64,000 bases of DNA from Oxalobacteraceae bacterium (GTDB taxonomy: Bacteria > Pseudomonadota > Gammaproteobacteria > Burkholderiales > Burkholderiaceae_D): contig JANXTY010000069.1 of the NCBI GenBank assembly GCA_025352145.1, positions 23,812 to 87,811 on the forward strand, in the 5' to 3' direction. The position numbers and the translations under genes are program-made. Each line of letters begins with the position of its first letter. The stretch's first letter is position 1. The notes beneath the pieces are model-generated. The model worked only from the letters and a program-made list of their open reading frames with translations, made no database searches and had not been told where the DNA came from. Shown one piece after another: positions 1 to 10,549 of the stretch.

Positions 1-437
1 GGGGCAATGATGCTCAAAAAACTATTGGCATTATTTGGATGTTGTTGATTTTTTCTGGTTATTCCAATATGGCAGATAAAGGACCACCGTCGTGGGTGTG
101 CATTAGCTGTTACACGGTGATTAGTCTGGGGACATTGTTTGGTGGTTGGCGGATTGTGAAAACGATGGGGCAAAAAATCACCAAACTGAAACCGGTGGGA
201 GGATTTTGTGCTGAGACCGGTGGTGCAATGACAGTATTTATTGCAACTGCACTCGGGGTCCCCGTATCCACCACGCATACCATTACCGGCGCGATTGTCG
301 GCGTAGGGTCGTCACATAAATTATCTGCCGTGCGCTGGGGTGTTGCCGGCAATATCGTATGGGCATGGATCTTGACGATTCCTGCATCTGCTTTCGTTGC
401 GGCGATTGCATGGTGGGCAGGCAAACATATTTTGTAG
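1..437 (+). CDS. Pit-family inorganic phosphate transporter, C-terminal part (5' truncated by window)
   Basis: The reading frame is open from base 3 and ends at 437, so only about 144 C-terminal residues are present. It begins with the NDAQKT motif typical of Pit (PiT/SLC20) low-affinity phosphate permeases. The second family signature, with ETGGAMTVF followed by GVPVSTTHT, lies mid-fragment. Several hydrophobic segments indicate an inner-membrane protein. Pit proteins carry metal-phosphate into the cell driven by the proton gradient. It converges on the LysR gene downstream. The family is secure; ion coupling is inferred from the family. Confidence 0.9.
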   Translation, partial: GNDAQKTIGIIWMLLIFSGYSNMADKGPPSWVCISCYTVISLGTLFGGWRIVKTMGQKITKLKPVGGFCAETGGAMTVFIATALGVPVSTTHTITGAIVGVGSSHKLSAVRWGVAGNIVWAWILTIPASAFVAAIAWWAGKHIL

Positions 438-503
438 GTAAATTGCAAATTGACGAGGCGGGTAGGGGCCCATGATTTAGCTCGCTGTGTTGGTTCATGC
501 GTA

Positions 504-1418
504 TTAGCGCATAGTATTTTTGCGCCAGTAGTCGCGTTTTCCGTAGCTGATTTTCAGGAAATCGATAAAGGCACGAACCCGCAGCGGCAGGTGCCGTCGC
601 TGCGCATATACCGCGTAAATATCGTTGCCGGGTGCGGCATACTCATCGAGTACGCTCACCAGCTTTCCGGACTCGATGGCCGCACCCACTTCCCACATTG
701 AACGCCAGGCCAATCCTTTGCCCGACATGGCCCAGTCATGCAAGACTTCACCGTCGTTGCAGACCATATTGCCGGCTACTTTCAAGGTGACATTTTTCCC
801 GTTATGCTGAAAAGTCCAGCCGCGCTGACTACCTTCGTTGCTGATCGCAAGGCAATTGTGTTTACTCAGCGCATCCAATGATTTGGGTGTGCCATAACGT
901 TTCAGATAGATCGGCGATGCCACTACGACGCGTTTGTTGTCCGCCAGCTTCACACCAATCAAGTTGGAGTCTGAAAGTGTCGCAATGCGGATGGCAACAT
1001 CGACTCCCTCGCCAATCAAGTCCACCACCCTGTCATTCAAATTGAGCGTGATGTTGACTTCGTTATGCTTGGTTAAGAACGTCGGCAGCAGGGGTGCCAC
1101 ATGTTGTCGCCCAAAACCGGCTGGCGCGGAGATGGTCAGATGTCCGCTGGCTTTGGCGCTGCGTTCCGATACCGCCGATTCGGCATCTTCCAGATCCGTC
1201 AGGATGCGTTGACAATCTTGGAGGAAATCTGCCCCTTCATTGGTGAGTGCGATCTTGCGCGTGGTGCGTTGCAGGAGCTTCACGCCCAGACGATGTTCGA
1301 GCGCATCAAGGCGTCGCCCGATCATGGCAGGGGCTATGCCTTCGGTGCGCGCTGCTGCGGAAAGGCTGCCTTGGGCCGCGACATCGACAAAGGTTGAAAT
1401 TTGTTTGAAATGATCCAT
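504..1418 (-). CDS. LysR-family transcriptional regulator (near aceB)
   Basis: 304 residues, the usual length for a LysR regulator. An N-terminal winged helix-turn-helix covers about residues 1-60 (FVDVAAQGSLSAAAR, then LGVKLLQRTTRK). A periplasmic-binding-like effector domain follows from about residue 90. The APAGFGRQH stretch and the C-terminal region resemble the LysR subgroup often annotated as DNA-binding transcriptional regulators of unknown effector. It is divergent from malate synthase aceB with a 284 bp gap, so it could control aceB as well as itself. That role is inferred from position only. Confidence 0.88.
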   Translation of the reverse strand: MDHFKQISTFVDVAAQGSLSAAARTEGIAPAMIGRRLDALEHRLGVKLLQRTTRKIALTNEGADFLQDCQRILTDLEDAESAVSERSAKASGHLTISAPAGFGRQHVAPLLPTFLTKHNEVNITLNLNDRVVDLIGEGVDVAIRIATLSDSNLIGVKLADNKRVVVASPIYLKRYGTPKSLDALSKHNCLAISNEGSQRGWTFQHNGKNVTLKVAGNMVCNDGEVLHDWAMSGKGLAWRSMWEVGAAIESGKLVSVLDEYAAPGNDIYAVYAQRRHLPLRVRAFIDFLKISYGKRDYWRKNTMR

Positions 1419-1702
1419 AAGTCATGTCCGCCAAAAAAACGAGCCAGTAAACTCCAGTAAAAACTACGGGTTAAAACCAAAGGTGAAAACGCGCTACATA
1501 TCTTTTCACCTATGACTAAAACGCAAAAATGAAATGATAAATGATGCCGCTTATGTTTATTTATAGCGAATATACTGGATCTAACTGAATACGTCAGCCC
1601 AAGAGTCAGGCTGCTAGTTGCGTCACCGAACCTTATTTTCATTGCCTCACATATTTTTCTTCCCCTAATTTGCTATTTTTAATTCATCGACAGGAGTTAG
1701 CC

Positions 1703-3289
1703 ATGTACCAGCTGCAATTGCCCCAAGGAATGGAAATACAAGCTGAGATTAAATCCGGCTACGACACAATCCTCACGCCGGAAGCATTGACTCTGGTGGC
1801 GAAGTTGACACGCACATTCGAGCCGCGTCGCCAACAATTACTGGCAGCGCGGGTTGAACGCACCAAGCGTTTGGATACGGGCGAGCGGCCCGATTTTTTA
1901 CCCGAAACCAAACACATCCGCGAAGGCGACTGGACCATTGCACCGATTCCCAAAGCGCTCGAATGTCGTCGCGTCGAAATCACCGGCCCGGTTGAGCGCA
2001 AAATGGTGATCAACGCATTTAATTCCGGCGCCGACAGTTACATGACGGACTTTGAGGATTCCAATACCCCGAATTGGGATAACCAGATCACGGGTCAGAT
2101 CAATATGGTAGACGCGGTACGCCGCACCATTTCGATGGAGCAAAACGGCAAGTTCTACAAACTCAACGACACCATCGCGACGTTGGTGGTACGGCCGCGG
2201 GGCTGGCATTTGGATGAGAAACACGTTTTGGTTGATGGCAAGCGCATCTCAGGTGGCATCTTCGATTTTGCCCTGTTCATGTTCCATAATGCCAAGGAAC
2301 AACTGGAGCGCGGTGCAGGACCGTATTTCTATTTGCCGAAAATGGAATCGCATCTGGAAGCGCGTCTGTGGAACGATATTTTTGTCATGACGCAAAATGA
2401 ATTGGGGCTGCCACAAGGCACCATTAAAGCGACGGTGCTGATCGAAACCATTCTGGCCGCATTTGAAATGGATGAGATTTTGTATGAACTGCGCGAGCAT
2501 TCATCTGGCCTCAATGCCGGGCGCTGGGATTATATTTTTTCCTGCATTAAAAAATTCAAGCTTGATAAAGATTTTTGCCTGGCCGATCGCGCCAAAGTGA
2601 CCATGACAGCGCCCTTCATGCGTTCTTACGCCTTGCTATTGCTTAAGACCTGCCATAAGCGCAATGCGCCGGCGATTGGAGGGATGGCCGCGCTGATTCC
2701 GATTAAGAATGATTCGGAAAAAAATGACATCGCTATGGCAGGGGTACGCGCCGACAAAGCGCGCGATGCCACCGATGGTTACGATGGTGGCTGGGTAGCG
2801 CATCCGGGTCTCGTAGAGCTTGCGATGACGGAGTTTAAAAAAGTATTAGGCGACAAATCCAATCAGATCGACAAACAACGTCTCGATATTAATGTGAGCG
2901 CAGCTGAATTGCTTAGCTTCAAGCCAGAAACACCGATTACCGAGGCTGGTCTGCGTTATAACATCAATGTTGGGATTCATTATCTAGGCTCCTGGCTGGC
3001 GGGTAACGGCTGTGTGCCCATCCATAATTTGATGGAGGATGCAGCCACTGCCGAAATCAGTCGGTCGCAAGTGTGGCAATGGATACGGTCTGAAAAAGGT
3101 GTTCTGGAGGATGGCCGAAAAGTGATGGCAGCGATGGTGCGGGTGATGATCGAAGAGGAGTTGATCAAGGTGAAAGCAGTTGCTGGCCTCGGTCCAACTT
3201 ATGATCGTGCAGCACAGATCTTTGAGGAAATGTCGACTTCGGAATCGTTCGCAGAGTTTTTGACGTTGCCACTTTACGAAGAAATTTAA
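1703..3289 (+). CDS. aceB: Malate synthase A
   Basis: 528 residues from ATG 1703, which follows a good ribosome site (AGGAG at 1692-1696); an in-frame upstream TTG at 1670 has no such site. The enzyme condenses glyoxylate with acetyl-CoA to malate in the glyoxylate shunt. Visible family marks are DFEDSNTPNWDN, the VRPRGWHLDEKH block, KTCHKRNAPAIGGMAA, and the C-terminal CVPIHNLMEDAATAEISRSQ. Length and motifs fit the A isoform rather than the roughly 720-residue G isoform. Its partner aceA lies 17 kb downstream rather than adjacent. Regulation probably involves the divergent LysR gene. Confidence 0.97.
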   Translation: MYQLQLPQGMEIQAEIKSGYDTILTPEALTLVAKLTRTFEPRRQQLLAARVERTKRLDTGERPDFLPETKHIREGDWTIAPIPKALECRRVEITGPVERKMVINAFNSGADSYMTDFEDSNTPNWDNQITGQINMVDAVRRTISMEQNGKFYKLNDTIATLVVRPRGWHLDEKHVLVDGKRISGGIFDFALFMFHNAKEQLERGAGPYFYLPKMESHLEARLWNDIFVMTQNELGLPQGTIKATVLIETILAAFEMDEILYELREHSSGLNAGRWDYIFSCIKKFKLDKDFCLADRAKVTMTAPFMRSYALLLLKTCHKRNAPAIGGMAALIPIKNDSEKNDIAMAGVRADKARDATDGYDGGWVAHPGLVELAMTEFKKVLGDKSNQIDKQRLDINVSAAELLSFKPETPITEAGLRYNINVGIHYLGSWLAGNGCVPIHNLMEDAATAEISRSQVWQWIRSEKGVLEDGRKVMAAMVRVMIEEELIKVKAVAGLGPTYDRAAQIFEEMSTSESFAEFLTLPLYEEI

Positions 3290-3771
3290 AATTAACTAGC
3301 TTTGTATAAATTCGGAAAATGATCGCTTTGAACTTTAGTTTGTAAAACGATTTTCTGAGGGGGTATGTATAGCCTTCCGTCAACCGGCCGAAGAGAATTT
3401 CCTGACGATTCAAAAAATAAACGAGGGCGCACGTAATTTATGCACAGCTTGGGTTAAAGTGTGAGCGAGCAATTTTCTATTTTCCTGAAAGATTAAAGCG
3501 GTTGAAACGACATAAAGCAGTAGATTTTTCAGGGCGCCCGGCGTCACTTTTATGCGTGCCTATAAAATGTCCTGATAAATCAAGCGCTTTGAGCTAATTC
3601 GAGGGGTTGGTTCACAAAGTTATCCTCAAATTGTGTGCGGAAGTTTCGTTGCCTTAGTTGGCAAGTGTCGTTTGCGAAAGTAGAGGGTACTTGCCGACTT
3701 TTGCACAACGCGTTACATTGCGCCATCCCGCTGATTTAGCTTATCCGATAAAACAATTTAAGGAGCTCCTT
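3290..3771. other. Intergenic region between aceB and exbB
   Basis: About 480 bp without a convincing gene. In-frame codons upstream of the exbB start are open from 3658 but have no ribosome site and no family resemblance, so they are counted as leader. No strong terminator, tRNA or repeat was recognised. Promoter elements for the downstream run must lie here, but none stood out. Confidence 0.5.
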
Positions 3772-4380
3772 TTGCTCGCTATTATTCAGGCCGCAGGTTG
3801 GCCAATTTACCTCCTTCTGTTCGCCTCCTTGATTGCCACCACCTTAATTATTGAGCGTATTTTGTTTCTGCGCCGCCACCGTATTTTGCCGCGTCAGTTG
3901 CTCGATGAAGTGATTCGGGTTTATCACAATGGGAAGATTAATACCGAGGTGATCGAAAGGCTGGAACAAAATTCTCCATTGGGTCGTGTGCTGGCGGCGG
4001 GTCTGCGTAATGTCGATTCACCCCGGGAGATGATGAAGGAGTCGATAGAAGAAGCCGGTCGGGGCGCAGCGCATGATTTGGAGCGCTTCTTGACCACCCT
4101 CGGTACTATCGCCTCATTGGCACCTTTGATGGGCTTGTTTGGGACTGTCGTGGGGATGATTGAAATTTTCGGCGCACAAAATTCGACGGGCACTAACCCG
4201 GCGCAGCTGGCACATGGTATTTCTGTGGCCTTGTATAACACTGGTTTTGGGCTGGCGATTGCGATGCCTGCGCTGGTTTTTTATCGGCACTTCCGCGCTT
4301 TGGTGGATAGTTTTGTCGTCGAGATGGAGCAGCAGGCAGTGAAATTTGTTGATTCTGTACACCGCGCACGTAAACTTTAA
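3772..4380 (+). CDS. exbB: ExbB/TolQ/MotA-type proton channel subunit (TTG start)
   Basis: 202 residues if started at TTG 3772. That codon sits 6 bases after a strong AAGGAG (3760-3765) and gives MLAIIQAAGWPIY, a typical beginning for these subunits. The protein has an N-terminal membrane helix, a cytoplasmic loop and two further helices. The second of these carries GTIASLAPLMGLFGTVVGM, the hallmark of the family. With ExbD it forms an inner-membrane proton channel that energises TonB-type outer-membrane transport. ExbD follows 14 bp downstream, so they are one operon. The longer frame from TTG 3658 lacks a ribosome site. Confidence 0.9.
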   Translation: MLAIIQAAGWPIYLLLFASLIATTLIIERILFLRRHRILPRQLLDEVIRVYHNGKINTEVIERLEQNSPLGRVLAAGLRNVDSPREMMKESIEEAGRGAAHDLERFLTTLGTIASLAPLMGLFGTVVGMIEIFGAQNSTGTNPAQLAHGISVALYNTGFGLAIAMPALVFYRHFRALVDSFVVEMEQQAVKFVDSVHRARKL

Positions 4381-4394
4381 GCGGGGAACTGATC

Positions 4395-4838
4395 ATGAAT
4401 TTTCGCAAAGGTAAGGGGCGTGAAGAACCTGAGATTAATTTGATTCCTTTTATTGACGTATTGTTGGTCATTTTAATTTTCTTGATGGTCACAACGACCT
4501 ACAGCAAATTCACGGAATTACAGATCACGCTGCCCACGGCCGATGCGGATAAAGCGCTGGATCGCCCATTTGAAATTAACGTGGCTATTGACGCCGAAGG
4601 AAATTACACCATCAATAATGTGCGTGTATCGGCTCCAGATGCGATTGGGATGGCCGAAGAGTTGAAAAGTGCAGTCAAGGCAAGCCAGATTGATCGACCG
4701 GATTCGAAAAAAGACCCTGTGGTGATCATCAGCGCGGATGCATCGACTGTTCATCAAAAAGTCATCAATGTGCTTGAAGCTGCGCGACTCGACGGTTTTG
4801 AAAAAGTGACTTTTGCGGCGCAGACCAGCACTAAATAA
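4395..4838 (+). CDS. exbD: ExbD/TolR biopolymer transport protein
   Basis: 147 residues with a short cytoplasmic N-terminus, one membrane helix (about residues 17-37) and a periplasmic domain. The conserved helix-entry motif INLIPFIDVLLV places the proton-carrying aspartate at D21. It pairs with the ExbB-like channel encoded immediately upstream to transmit proton-motive force across the envelope. The next gene, lpxK, follows after a short gap in the same direction, so the envelope genes may be cotranscribed. The TolR alternative cannot be excluded by sequence alone, but the two-gene context without tolA/tolB favours ExbD. Confidence 0.92.
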   Translation: MNFRKGKGREEPEINLIPFIDVLLVILIFLMVTTTYSKFTELQITLPTADADKALDRPFEINVAIDAEGNYTINNVRVSAPDAIGMAEELKSAVKASQIDRPDSKKDPVVIISADASTVHQKVINVLEAARLDGFEKVTFAAQTSTK

Positions 4839-4941
4839 TGCGTTGGTCTGTGGCCGAAGTGGTTACCCTATTTGATCCCGTTCCCGCTGTGAAGTTATCG
4901 CCGGTTTGTCATCGTCCTTCATCACACACGGAGCGTTTCGT

Positions 4942-5994
4942 TTGAGTTCTGCGCTCCTTTCCCTTGAAACCATACTGATGCGCAATTGGCTGCGGCGAGG
5001 CCTGTTAGCTTGGGCTTTGTGGCCCTTGTCTCTGTTGTTTCGGATGCTCGTTGCTTTGCGGCGTGCCTTTTATACGCTTGGCCTGTTGCAATCAACCCGC
5101 TTGCCTGTACCTGTCATTGTGGTTGGCAATATATTTGTCGGTGGCACAGGCAAGACGCCCCTGACGATCTGGTTAGTGGAGGCCCTACGCAGCGCGGGGT
5201 ATCATCCCGGCGTCATTTCGCGTGGTTATGGTGGAACCGATGCCGTGCCGCGTGTGGTGACAGTTGACACCTTGCCTGGCGAGGTGGGTGATGAGCCTGT
5301 GCTGATCGCGTGTCGTACGCATTGTCCGGTGATGGTTTGTTGCGACAGAGTAGCGGCTGGCATGGCACTTTTGGAGGCGCATCCAGAAGTAAATCTCATT
5401 CTATCTGACGATGGATTGCAGCACTATGCTTTGCAACGCGACGTTGAAATTGCATTGTTCGATGCGCGGGGTAGCGGCAATGGTTGGATGTTACCGGCGG
5501 GGCCGTTGCGTGAACCCGTGGGGCGCTCTTGTGACTTTACGATTGTTAATGCCCCATCAGTGCCTGACGGCGCCCGTAATTCTGAAGATCGCGGTGTACC
5601 GATTCAGATGCAGCTAGTCGGTGATACTGCTGAGCGTTTGTCAGATCGTTCGCAGCGTGTTTTGTTGAGTACGCTTGCTGAAAAGTCGGTGTCTTCCCGG
5701 ATTATTGTCGCTGCCGGGATTGGCAATCCATCGCGATTTTTCTCAATGTTAGCGAGGATGGGAGTGGTTTTTAAAGAAATGCCTTTGCCAGATCATTACG
5801 ATTTTTCTATCAATCCTTTTCGCCAAGTGCCTGCCGATACCATCCTGATTACGGAGAAGGATGCAGTAAAATGTATTCGCATTGAGGAACTAAAAACCGA
5901 TCCAAGGTTATGGGTCGTACCGGTAATAGCGTGTCTGGACCCTGCGCTGATTGAACAAATTCTGGAGAAAATTCGTGGACGCTCGATTACTTGA
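4942..5994 (+). CDS. lpxK: Tetraacyldisaccharide 4'-kinase
   Basis: Phosphorylates the 4' position of the lipid A disaccharide precursor at the inner membrane. The N-terminal hydrophobic region is followed by a Walker A motif in [13 protein letters not shown], then DDGLQHYAL and ITEKDAVK, all characteristic of LpxK. The start is uncertain. TTG 4942 follows CGGAG at 4929-4933 and gives 350 residues including [14 protein letters not shown], a stretch I recall as normal for LpxK N-termini. ATG 4978 would give 338 residues without a clear ribosome site. Its 3' end overlaps the Trm112-like gene by 20 bp, implying translational coupling. Confidence 0.93.
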   Translation: MSSALLSLETILMRNWLRRGLLAWALWPLSLLFRMLVALRRAFYTLGLLQSTRLPVPVIVVGNIFVGGTGKTPLTIWLVEALRSAGYHPGVISRGYGGTDAVPRVVTVDTLPGEVGDEPVLIACRTHCPVMVCCDRVAAGMALLEAHPEVNLILSDDGLQHYALQRDVEIALFDARGSGNGWMLPAGPLREPVGRSCDFTIVNAPSVPDGARNSEDRGVPIQMQLVGDTAERLSDRSQRVLLSTLAEKSVSSRIIVAAGIGNPSRFFSMLARMGVVFKEMPLPDHYDFSINPFRQVPADTILITEKDAVKCIRIEELKTDPRLWVVPVIACLDPALIEQILEKIRGRSIT

Positions 5995-6169
5995 TATCCT
6001 AGTTTGCCCGCTTTGCAAGGGGCCGCTTGAGCTTGACAAAACTGCGCAGGAATTGATTTGCCGTGCAGATAAACTGGCTTATCCGATTCGTGATGGAATA
6101 CCGATCATGTGGGCTGACGAAGCACGTGCATGGAGTGCACCCTTGGAATCCGCCCCGTTTGGCAATTGA
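5975..6169 (+). CDS. Trm112-like (YcaR/UPF0434) small protein, GTG start
   Basis: 64 residues beginning at GTG 5975, seven bases after GGAG at 5964-5967 and inside the end of lpxK. The sequence [20 protein letters not shown] followed by [11 protein letters not shown] is diagnostic of the small bacterial Trm112/UPF0434 family. Only the first CxxC pair is present plus one later cysteine, as in E. coli YcaR. It is nearly always found between lpxK and kdsB, as here. Eukaryotic Trm112 activates methyltransferases; the bacterial function is not firmly established. Confidence 0.9.
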   Translation: MDARLLDILVCPLCKGPLELDKTAQELICRADKLAYPIRDGIPIMWADEARAWSAPLESAPFGN

Positions 6170-6275
6170 TTGTTTGAATGAATTTTAGCGAATTTTTGTA
6201 GCTTCATTCTCCTAACGTGCGCCATCTCATCGTTGCGTATATTGTCGACAATAGCGAAATAAATAAAACTTCCAG

Positions 6276-7025
6276 ATGTCTTTTACCGTCATTATTCCTG
6301 CCCGTCTCGCTTCTACGCGTTTGCCAAACAAGCCACTCGCCGACTTAGGGGGGAAACCTATGGTAGTGCGTACTGCCGAGCGTGCATTGTTGTCTGGTGC
6401 AGCGCAAGTTGTTGTCGCCACAGACCACCCTGAGATTTTTTCTGCTTGTCAGTTTCATGGCATTCAAGTTTGCATGACCCGTGGCGATCATCCCTCGGGT
6501 ACGGACCGGATAGCAGAAGTTGTTGCGACAATGGGCTTATCTGCCAATGCTGTGGTTGTTAATGTGCAGGGCGATGAACCTTTAATTGAGCCAGCGCTCA
6601 TTGCGGCGACCGCTGCTGAGATCACTGCCGATGTGCCGATGGCGACTGCCGCCCATGCGATCATTGATGTTGCGGAAATATTTAATTCGAACGTGGTAAA
6701 GGTAGTGGTCGACAAGCGGGGAAGGGCGCTATATTTTTCACGCGCGACGATCCCGTGGCATCGAGACGGTTTTGCGCAATCGACCCACATGCTTCCGCTT
6801 GGATATGCGCCGCTACGGCACATTGGTTTGTATGCCTATAGCAATACCTTTTTGCAGACCTATCCCACACTTGTCGCATCTCCCTTGGAGCAAATCGAAG
6901 CCCTTGAGCAGTTACGCGTGTTGTGGCATGGTTTTCCCATCGCGGTCCACATTGCGTCTGCGGCACCCGCCACTGGCGTGGATACTCCTGAAGATTTGGC
7001 ACGAGTGCGTCAGTACTTTGCTTGA
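6276..7025 (+). CDS. kdsB: 3-deoxy-manno-octulosonate cytidylyltransferase
   Basis: 249 residues, matching the family. It activates Kdo with CTP to CMP-Kdo for lipopolysaccharide inner-core synthesis in the cytoplasm. The N-terminal nucleotide-binding motif [16 protein letters not shown] and the later [13 protein letters not shown] block are specific to KdsB. It lies downstream of lpxK and the Trm112-like gene, separated by about 106 bp, consistent with an envelope biogenesis operon. No strong ribosome site precedes the ATG. Confidence 0.96.
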   Translation: MSFTVIIPARLASTRLPNKPLADLGGKPMVVRTAERALLSGAAQVVVATDHPEIFSACQFHGIQVCMTRGDHPSGTDRIAEVVATMGLSANAVVVNVQGDEPLIEPALIAATAAEITADVPMATAAHAIIDVAEIFNSNVVKVVVDKRGRALYFSRATIPWHRDGFAQSTHMLPLGYAPLRHIGLYAYSNTFLQTYPTLVASPLEQIEALEQLRVLWHGFPIAVHIASAAPATGVDTPEDLARVRQYFA

Positions 7026-7221
7026 TGTCTTCGACTTCTGATGATGAGTTCGATATCTCACTAAATAGTGTGGTCGCCATGCAAAAATAGTGCGACAAGT
7101 AACACTCAAGAGTGCGCTTCACAAAATGTCCAAAATAGATGGCTGGCTATGCGTCTATTCTTCCCGATTTTGTGGTAAGTTTCGGAGCAAGTTCCAGCGT
7201 GATCGAACTAAAAATTTATTG

Positions 7222-7246
7222 GCGATGCATTTGAAGAATGCATCGC
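7222..7246. promoter_or_regulatory. Perfect 10-bp inverted repeat in the adk leader
   Basis: GCGATGCATT at 7222-7231 is followed by the loop TGAAG and its exact complement at 7237-7246. It has no following T-run, so it is not a standard terminator. It ends 36 bp before the adk start and could be an operator or an mRNA leader hairpin. Function unknown. Confidence 0.5.
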
Positions 7247-7273
7247 TGCGACAATATTAAAACTTCGTTTTAG

Positions 7274-7939
<666 letters not shown>

Positions 7940-7951
7940 AGGCAGGCATAG

Positions 7952-7975
7952 AGCGGACGTTATGTCCGCTTTTTT
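7952..7975 (+). terminator. Rho-independent terminator after adk
   Basis: Stem AGCGGAC (7952-7958) and GTCCGCT (7964-7970) with a 5-base loop and a six-T run. It begins 12 bp past the adk stop. Confidence 0.9.
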
Positions 7976-8160
7976 ACGTCGGTAGTGGGATGTACGTGGT
8001 CCTAGTAATTAGTAAAGCCAGCCCAGGCCAAAATAAAAGGGCGTTCTATCTTTTGGAGGTGGCAGTTTCGCCGGTCCTTGATGCCGAATAATGTGGTATT
8101 TGTTGTCTTGGACCTCAACAATAAAACGTTTTAATTTAATCGATTAATAAAGGAGACAAC

Positions 8161-10335
8161 ATGGCAGCAGCTTTATGGTTTGCGGTAGCTTGCGGCATCA
8201 TTGCAGTTCTTTACGGACTCATTTCGCGCAATTGGATTTTGCGACAAGATGCAGGTAATGCTCGAATGCAGGAAATCGCACTCGCTATTCAAGTCGGTGC
8301 AGCAGCTTATCTTGCGCGGCAGTACCGTACCATTGCCATGGTCGGGGGTGCTTTATTCATTGCCATTGCCTTTCTTCCTGGTTTGGGAATGGTGACAGCG
8401 GCTGGTTTTTTGATTGGTGCCGTACTGTCCGGCGCGTGCGGTTTTATCGGGATGAACGTTTCAGTGCGGGCCAACGTTCGCACCGCGCAGGCAGCGACTA
8501 AAGGCATGAATGAGGCCCTCGATGTTGCCTTCAAAGGCGGGGCGATTACCGGTATGTTGGTGGTGGGTCTGGGCCTATTGGGAGTGACCTTGTTCTATAT
8601 GTTCCTTACGTATGGACATGCACCTGACCACGAGTTGATCAAGCCGTTGATTGGATTGGCTTTTGGCGCATCCTTGATTTCGATTTTTGCCCGTCTTGGC
8701 GGCGGTATTTTCACTAAAGGTGCGGATGTCGGTGCTGACTTGGTAGGCAAAGTCGAGGCCGGCATTCCTGAGGATGATCCGCGTAATCCTGCGGTGATTG
8801 CCGATAACGTTGGCGACAATGTCGGGGATTGCGCTGGTATGGCTGCCGATTTGTTTGAAACCTATGTCGTGACGTTGATTGCCACCATGCTTTTAGGTGT
8901 TTTGTTGATTACCAATGCAGCTACCGAAGCGGTTTTGTATCCATTGTTATTGGGAGCGGTATCGATTCCGGCCTCGATTTTTGGTTGCATGATGGTTAAG
9001 TACACGCCGGGTAAAAAAATCATGTCGGCCCTATACACCGGTTTGTGGTGGGCCGCAGTGCTATCTCTGGTTGGTTTCGGCGTGGTGACGTGGAAACTAA
9101 TGCCGGAAGCCATGCAGATGCCGATGATGGGTTGTGCCGTGGTGGGCATTGTTCTTACTGGCTTGATGGTCTACATCACTGAATATTACACAGGCACCGA
9201 CTTCAAACCGGTACAACATATTGCTGAAGCATCGACCACTGGTCATGGCACTAATATCATTGCCGGTCTAGGCGTGTCGATGAAATCGACGGCCTTCCCT
9301 GTGCTGGCAGTATGTGCAGCGATTTTAATTGCTTATTGGCTCGGTCAAATGTGCGGCGCTGGTTTGTATGGCATCGCCATTGCTGCAACGTCAATGTTGT
9401 CCATGGCCGGTATTATCGTTGCGCTCGATGCATACGGCCCGATTACGGACAATGCGGGTGGTATTGCAGAGATGTCTGGTATGCCGGAATCGGTACGTGC
9501 CATTACCGATCCGCTCGACGCAGTGGGTAACACGACCAAAGCCGTGACCAAAGGTTATGCCATTGGCTCTGCCGGCTTGGCGGCACTGGTGTTGTTTGCC
9601 GATTATACGCATGCCTTATCTTCGGTTGGTTTGCAGGTTTCATTTGAATTGTCGGATCCAAAAGTGATCGTTGGATTGTTCATTGGTGGTTTGATTCCTT
9701 ATTTGTTTGGTGCGATGGCGATGGAGGCGGTAGGCCGTGCAGCGGGTGCGGTCGTGATCGAAGTACGGCGCCAGTTCCGCGACATCAAAGGAATCATGGA
9801 TGGGTCGGGCAAGCCGGAATACGATAAGGCCGTCGATATGTTGACTGCATCAGCGATCAAAGAAATGATTGTGCCGTCCCTGCTGCCGGTGGTGGTGCCG
9901 ATTATCGTTGGCCTGGCGCTTGGCCCTGCGGCCTTGGGTGGTATGTTGATGGGAACCATCATTACCGGCTTGTTCGTAGCGATCTCAATGACCACAGGTG
10001 GTGGAGCGTGGGATAACGCCAAAAAATATATCGAAGACGGTCATTTTGGTGGCAAGGGTTCTGAGGCACACAAAGCGGCAGTTACTGGTGACACGGTTGG
10101 TGATCCCTACAAAGACACGGCCGGTCCTGCGGTGAATCCACTGATCAAGATTATTAACATTGTAGCCTTGCTGTTGGTGCCCTTGTTTCCCTTGTTGCCG
10201 TGGACGGATACCCATGCGTCAGGATCACATGCTGCATCAGGGATGAGCAGCGCACCTGCAGTAATGATGTCGGCGTCGACTCACGTTGTTAACACGAATG
10301 AGCAGGAAAAACTTCCCTCAGCCATCGTTCGTTAA
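8161..10335 (+). CDS. hppA: Membrane-bound proton-pumping pyrophosphatase (K+-independent type)
   Basis: 724 residues with about 16 predicted membrane helices. It hydrolyses pyrophosphate and pumps protons out of the cytoplasm. The substrate site is seen in [19 protein letters not shown] and in [19 protein letters not shown], with the C-terminal partner [13 protein letters not shown]. The motif [10 protein letters not shown] carries lysine where K+-dependent enzymes have alanine, so this should be the potassium-independent H+ pump. A low-complexity tail rich in Ser, Ala and His follows the last helix. AAAGGAGA precedes the ATG. It is a single-gene unit between two terminators. Confidence 0.96.
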   Translation: MAAALWFAVACGIIAVLYGLISRNWILRQDAGNARMQEIALAIQVGAAAYLARQYRTIAMVGGALFIAIAFLPGLGMVTAAGFLIGAVLSGACGFIGMNVSVRANVRTAQAATKGMNEALDVAFKGGAITGMLVVGLGLLGVTLFYMFLTYGHAPDHELIKPLIGLAFGASLISIFARLGGGIFTKGADVGADLVGKVEAGIPEDDPRNPAVIADNVGDNVGDCAGMAADLFETYVVTLIATMLLGVLLITNAATEAVLYPLLLGAVSIPASIFGCMMVKYTPGKKIMSALYTGLWWAAVLSLVGFGVVTWKLMPEAMQMPMMGCAVVGIVLTGLMVYITEYYTGTDFKPVQHIAEASTTGHGTNIIAGLGVSMKSTAFPVLAVCAAILIAYWLGQMCGAGLYGIAIAATSMLSMAGIIVALDAYGPITDNAGGIAEMSGMPESVRAITDPLDAVGNTTKAVTKGYAIGSAGLAALVLFADYTHALSSVGLQVSFELSDPKVIVGLFIGGLIPYLFGAMAMEAVGRAAGAVVIEVRRQFRDIKGIMDGSGKPEYDKAVDMLTASAIKEMIVPSLLPVVVPIIVGLALGPAALGGMLMGTIITGLFVAISMTTGGGAWDNAKKYIEDGHFGGKGSEAHKAAVTGDTVGDPYKDTAGPAVNPLIKIINIVALLLVPLFPLLPWTDTHASGSHAASGMSSAPAVMMSASTHVVNTNEQEKLPSAIVR

Positions 10336-10352
10336 AACGTCTTGGTACGCGT

Positions 10353-10380
10353 AAAAAAGGCAGCTCCGGCTGCCTTTTTT
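10353..10380 (+). terminator. Rho-independent terminator after hppA
   Basis: Stem AAAAAAGGCAGC (10353-10364), loop TCCG, and complement GCTGCCTTTTTT ending in a T-run. The symmetrical A/T flanks mean it could act in both directions. Confidence 0.92.
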
Positions 10381-10549
10381 AGTTTCTTGTTGGGGAAATT
10401 GGCTACACTGTTTTTTGTAGATGGATGGGGTAAAAAATAGGGATTCTAGCGGATAGAGGGTTGGATTTTTCTGGTTCTATTTTCTGTTCCTATTTTGTTG
10501 GTCTATTAGGATGAAATACGGTTTACTTTTCAGTTTTAAAGAGGTCACC

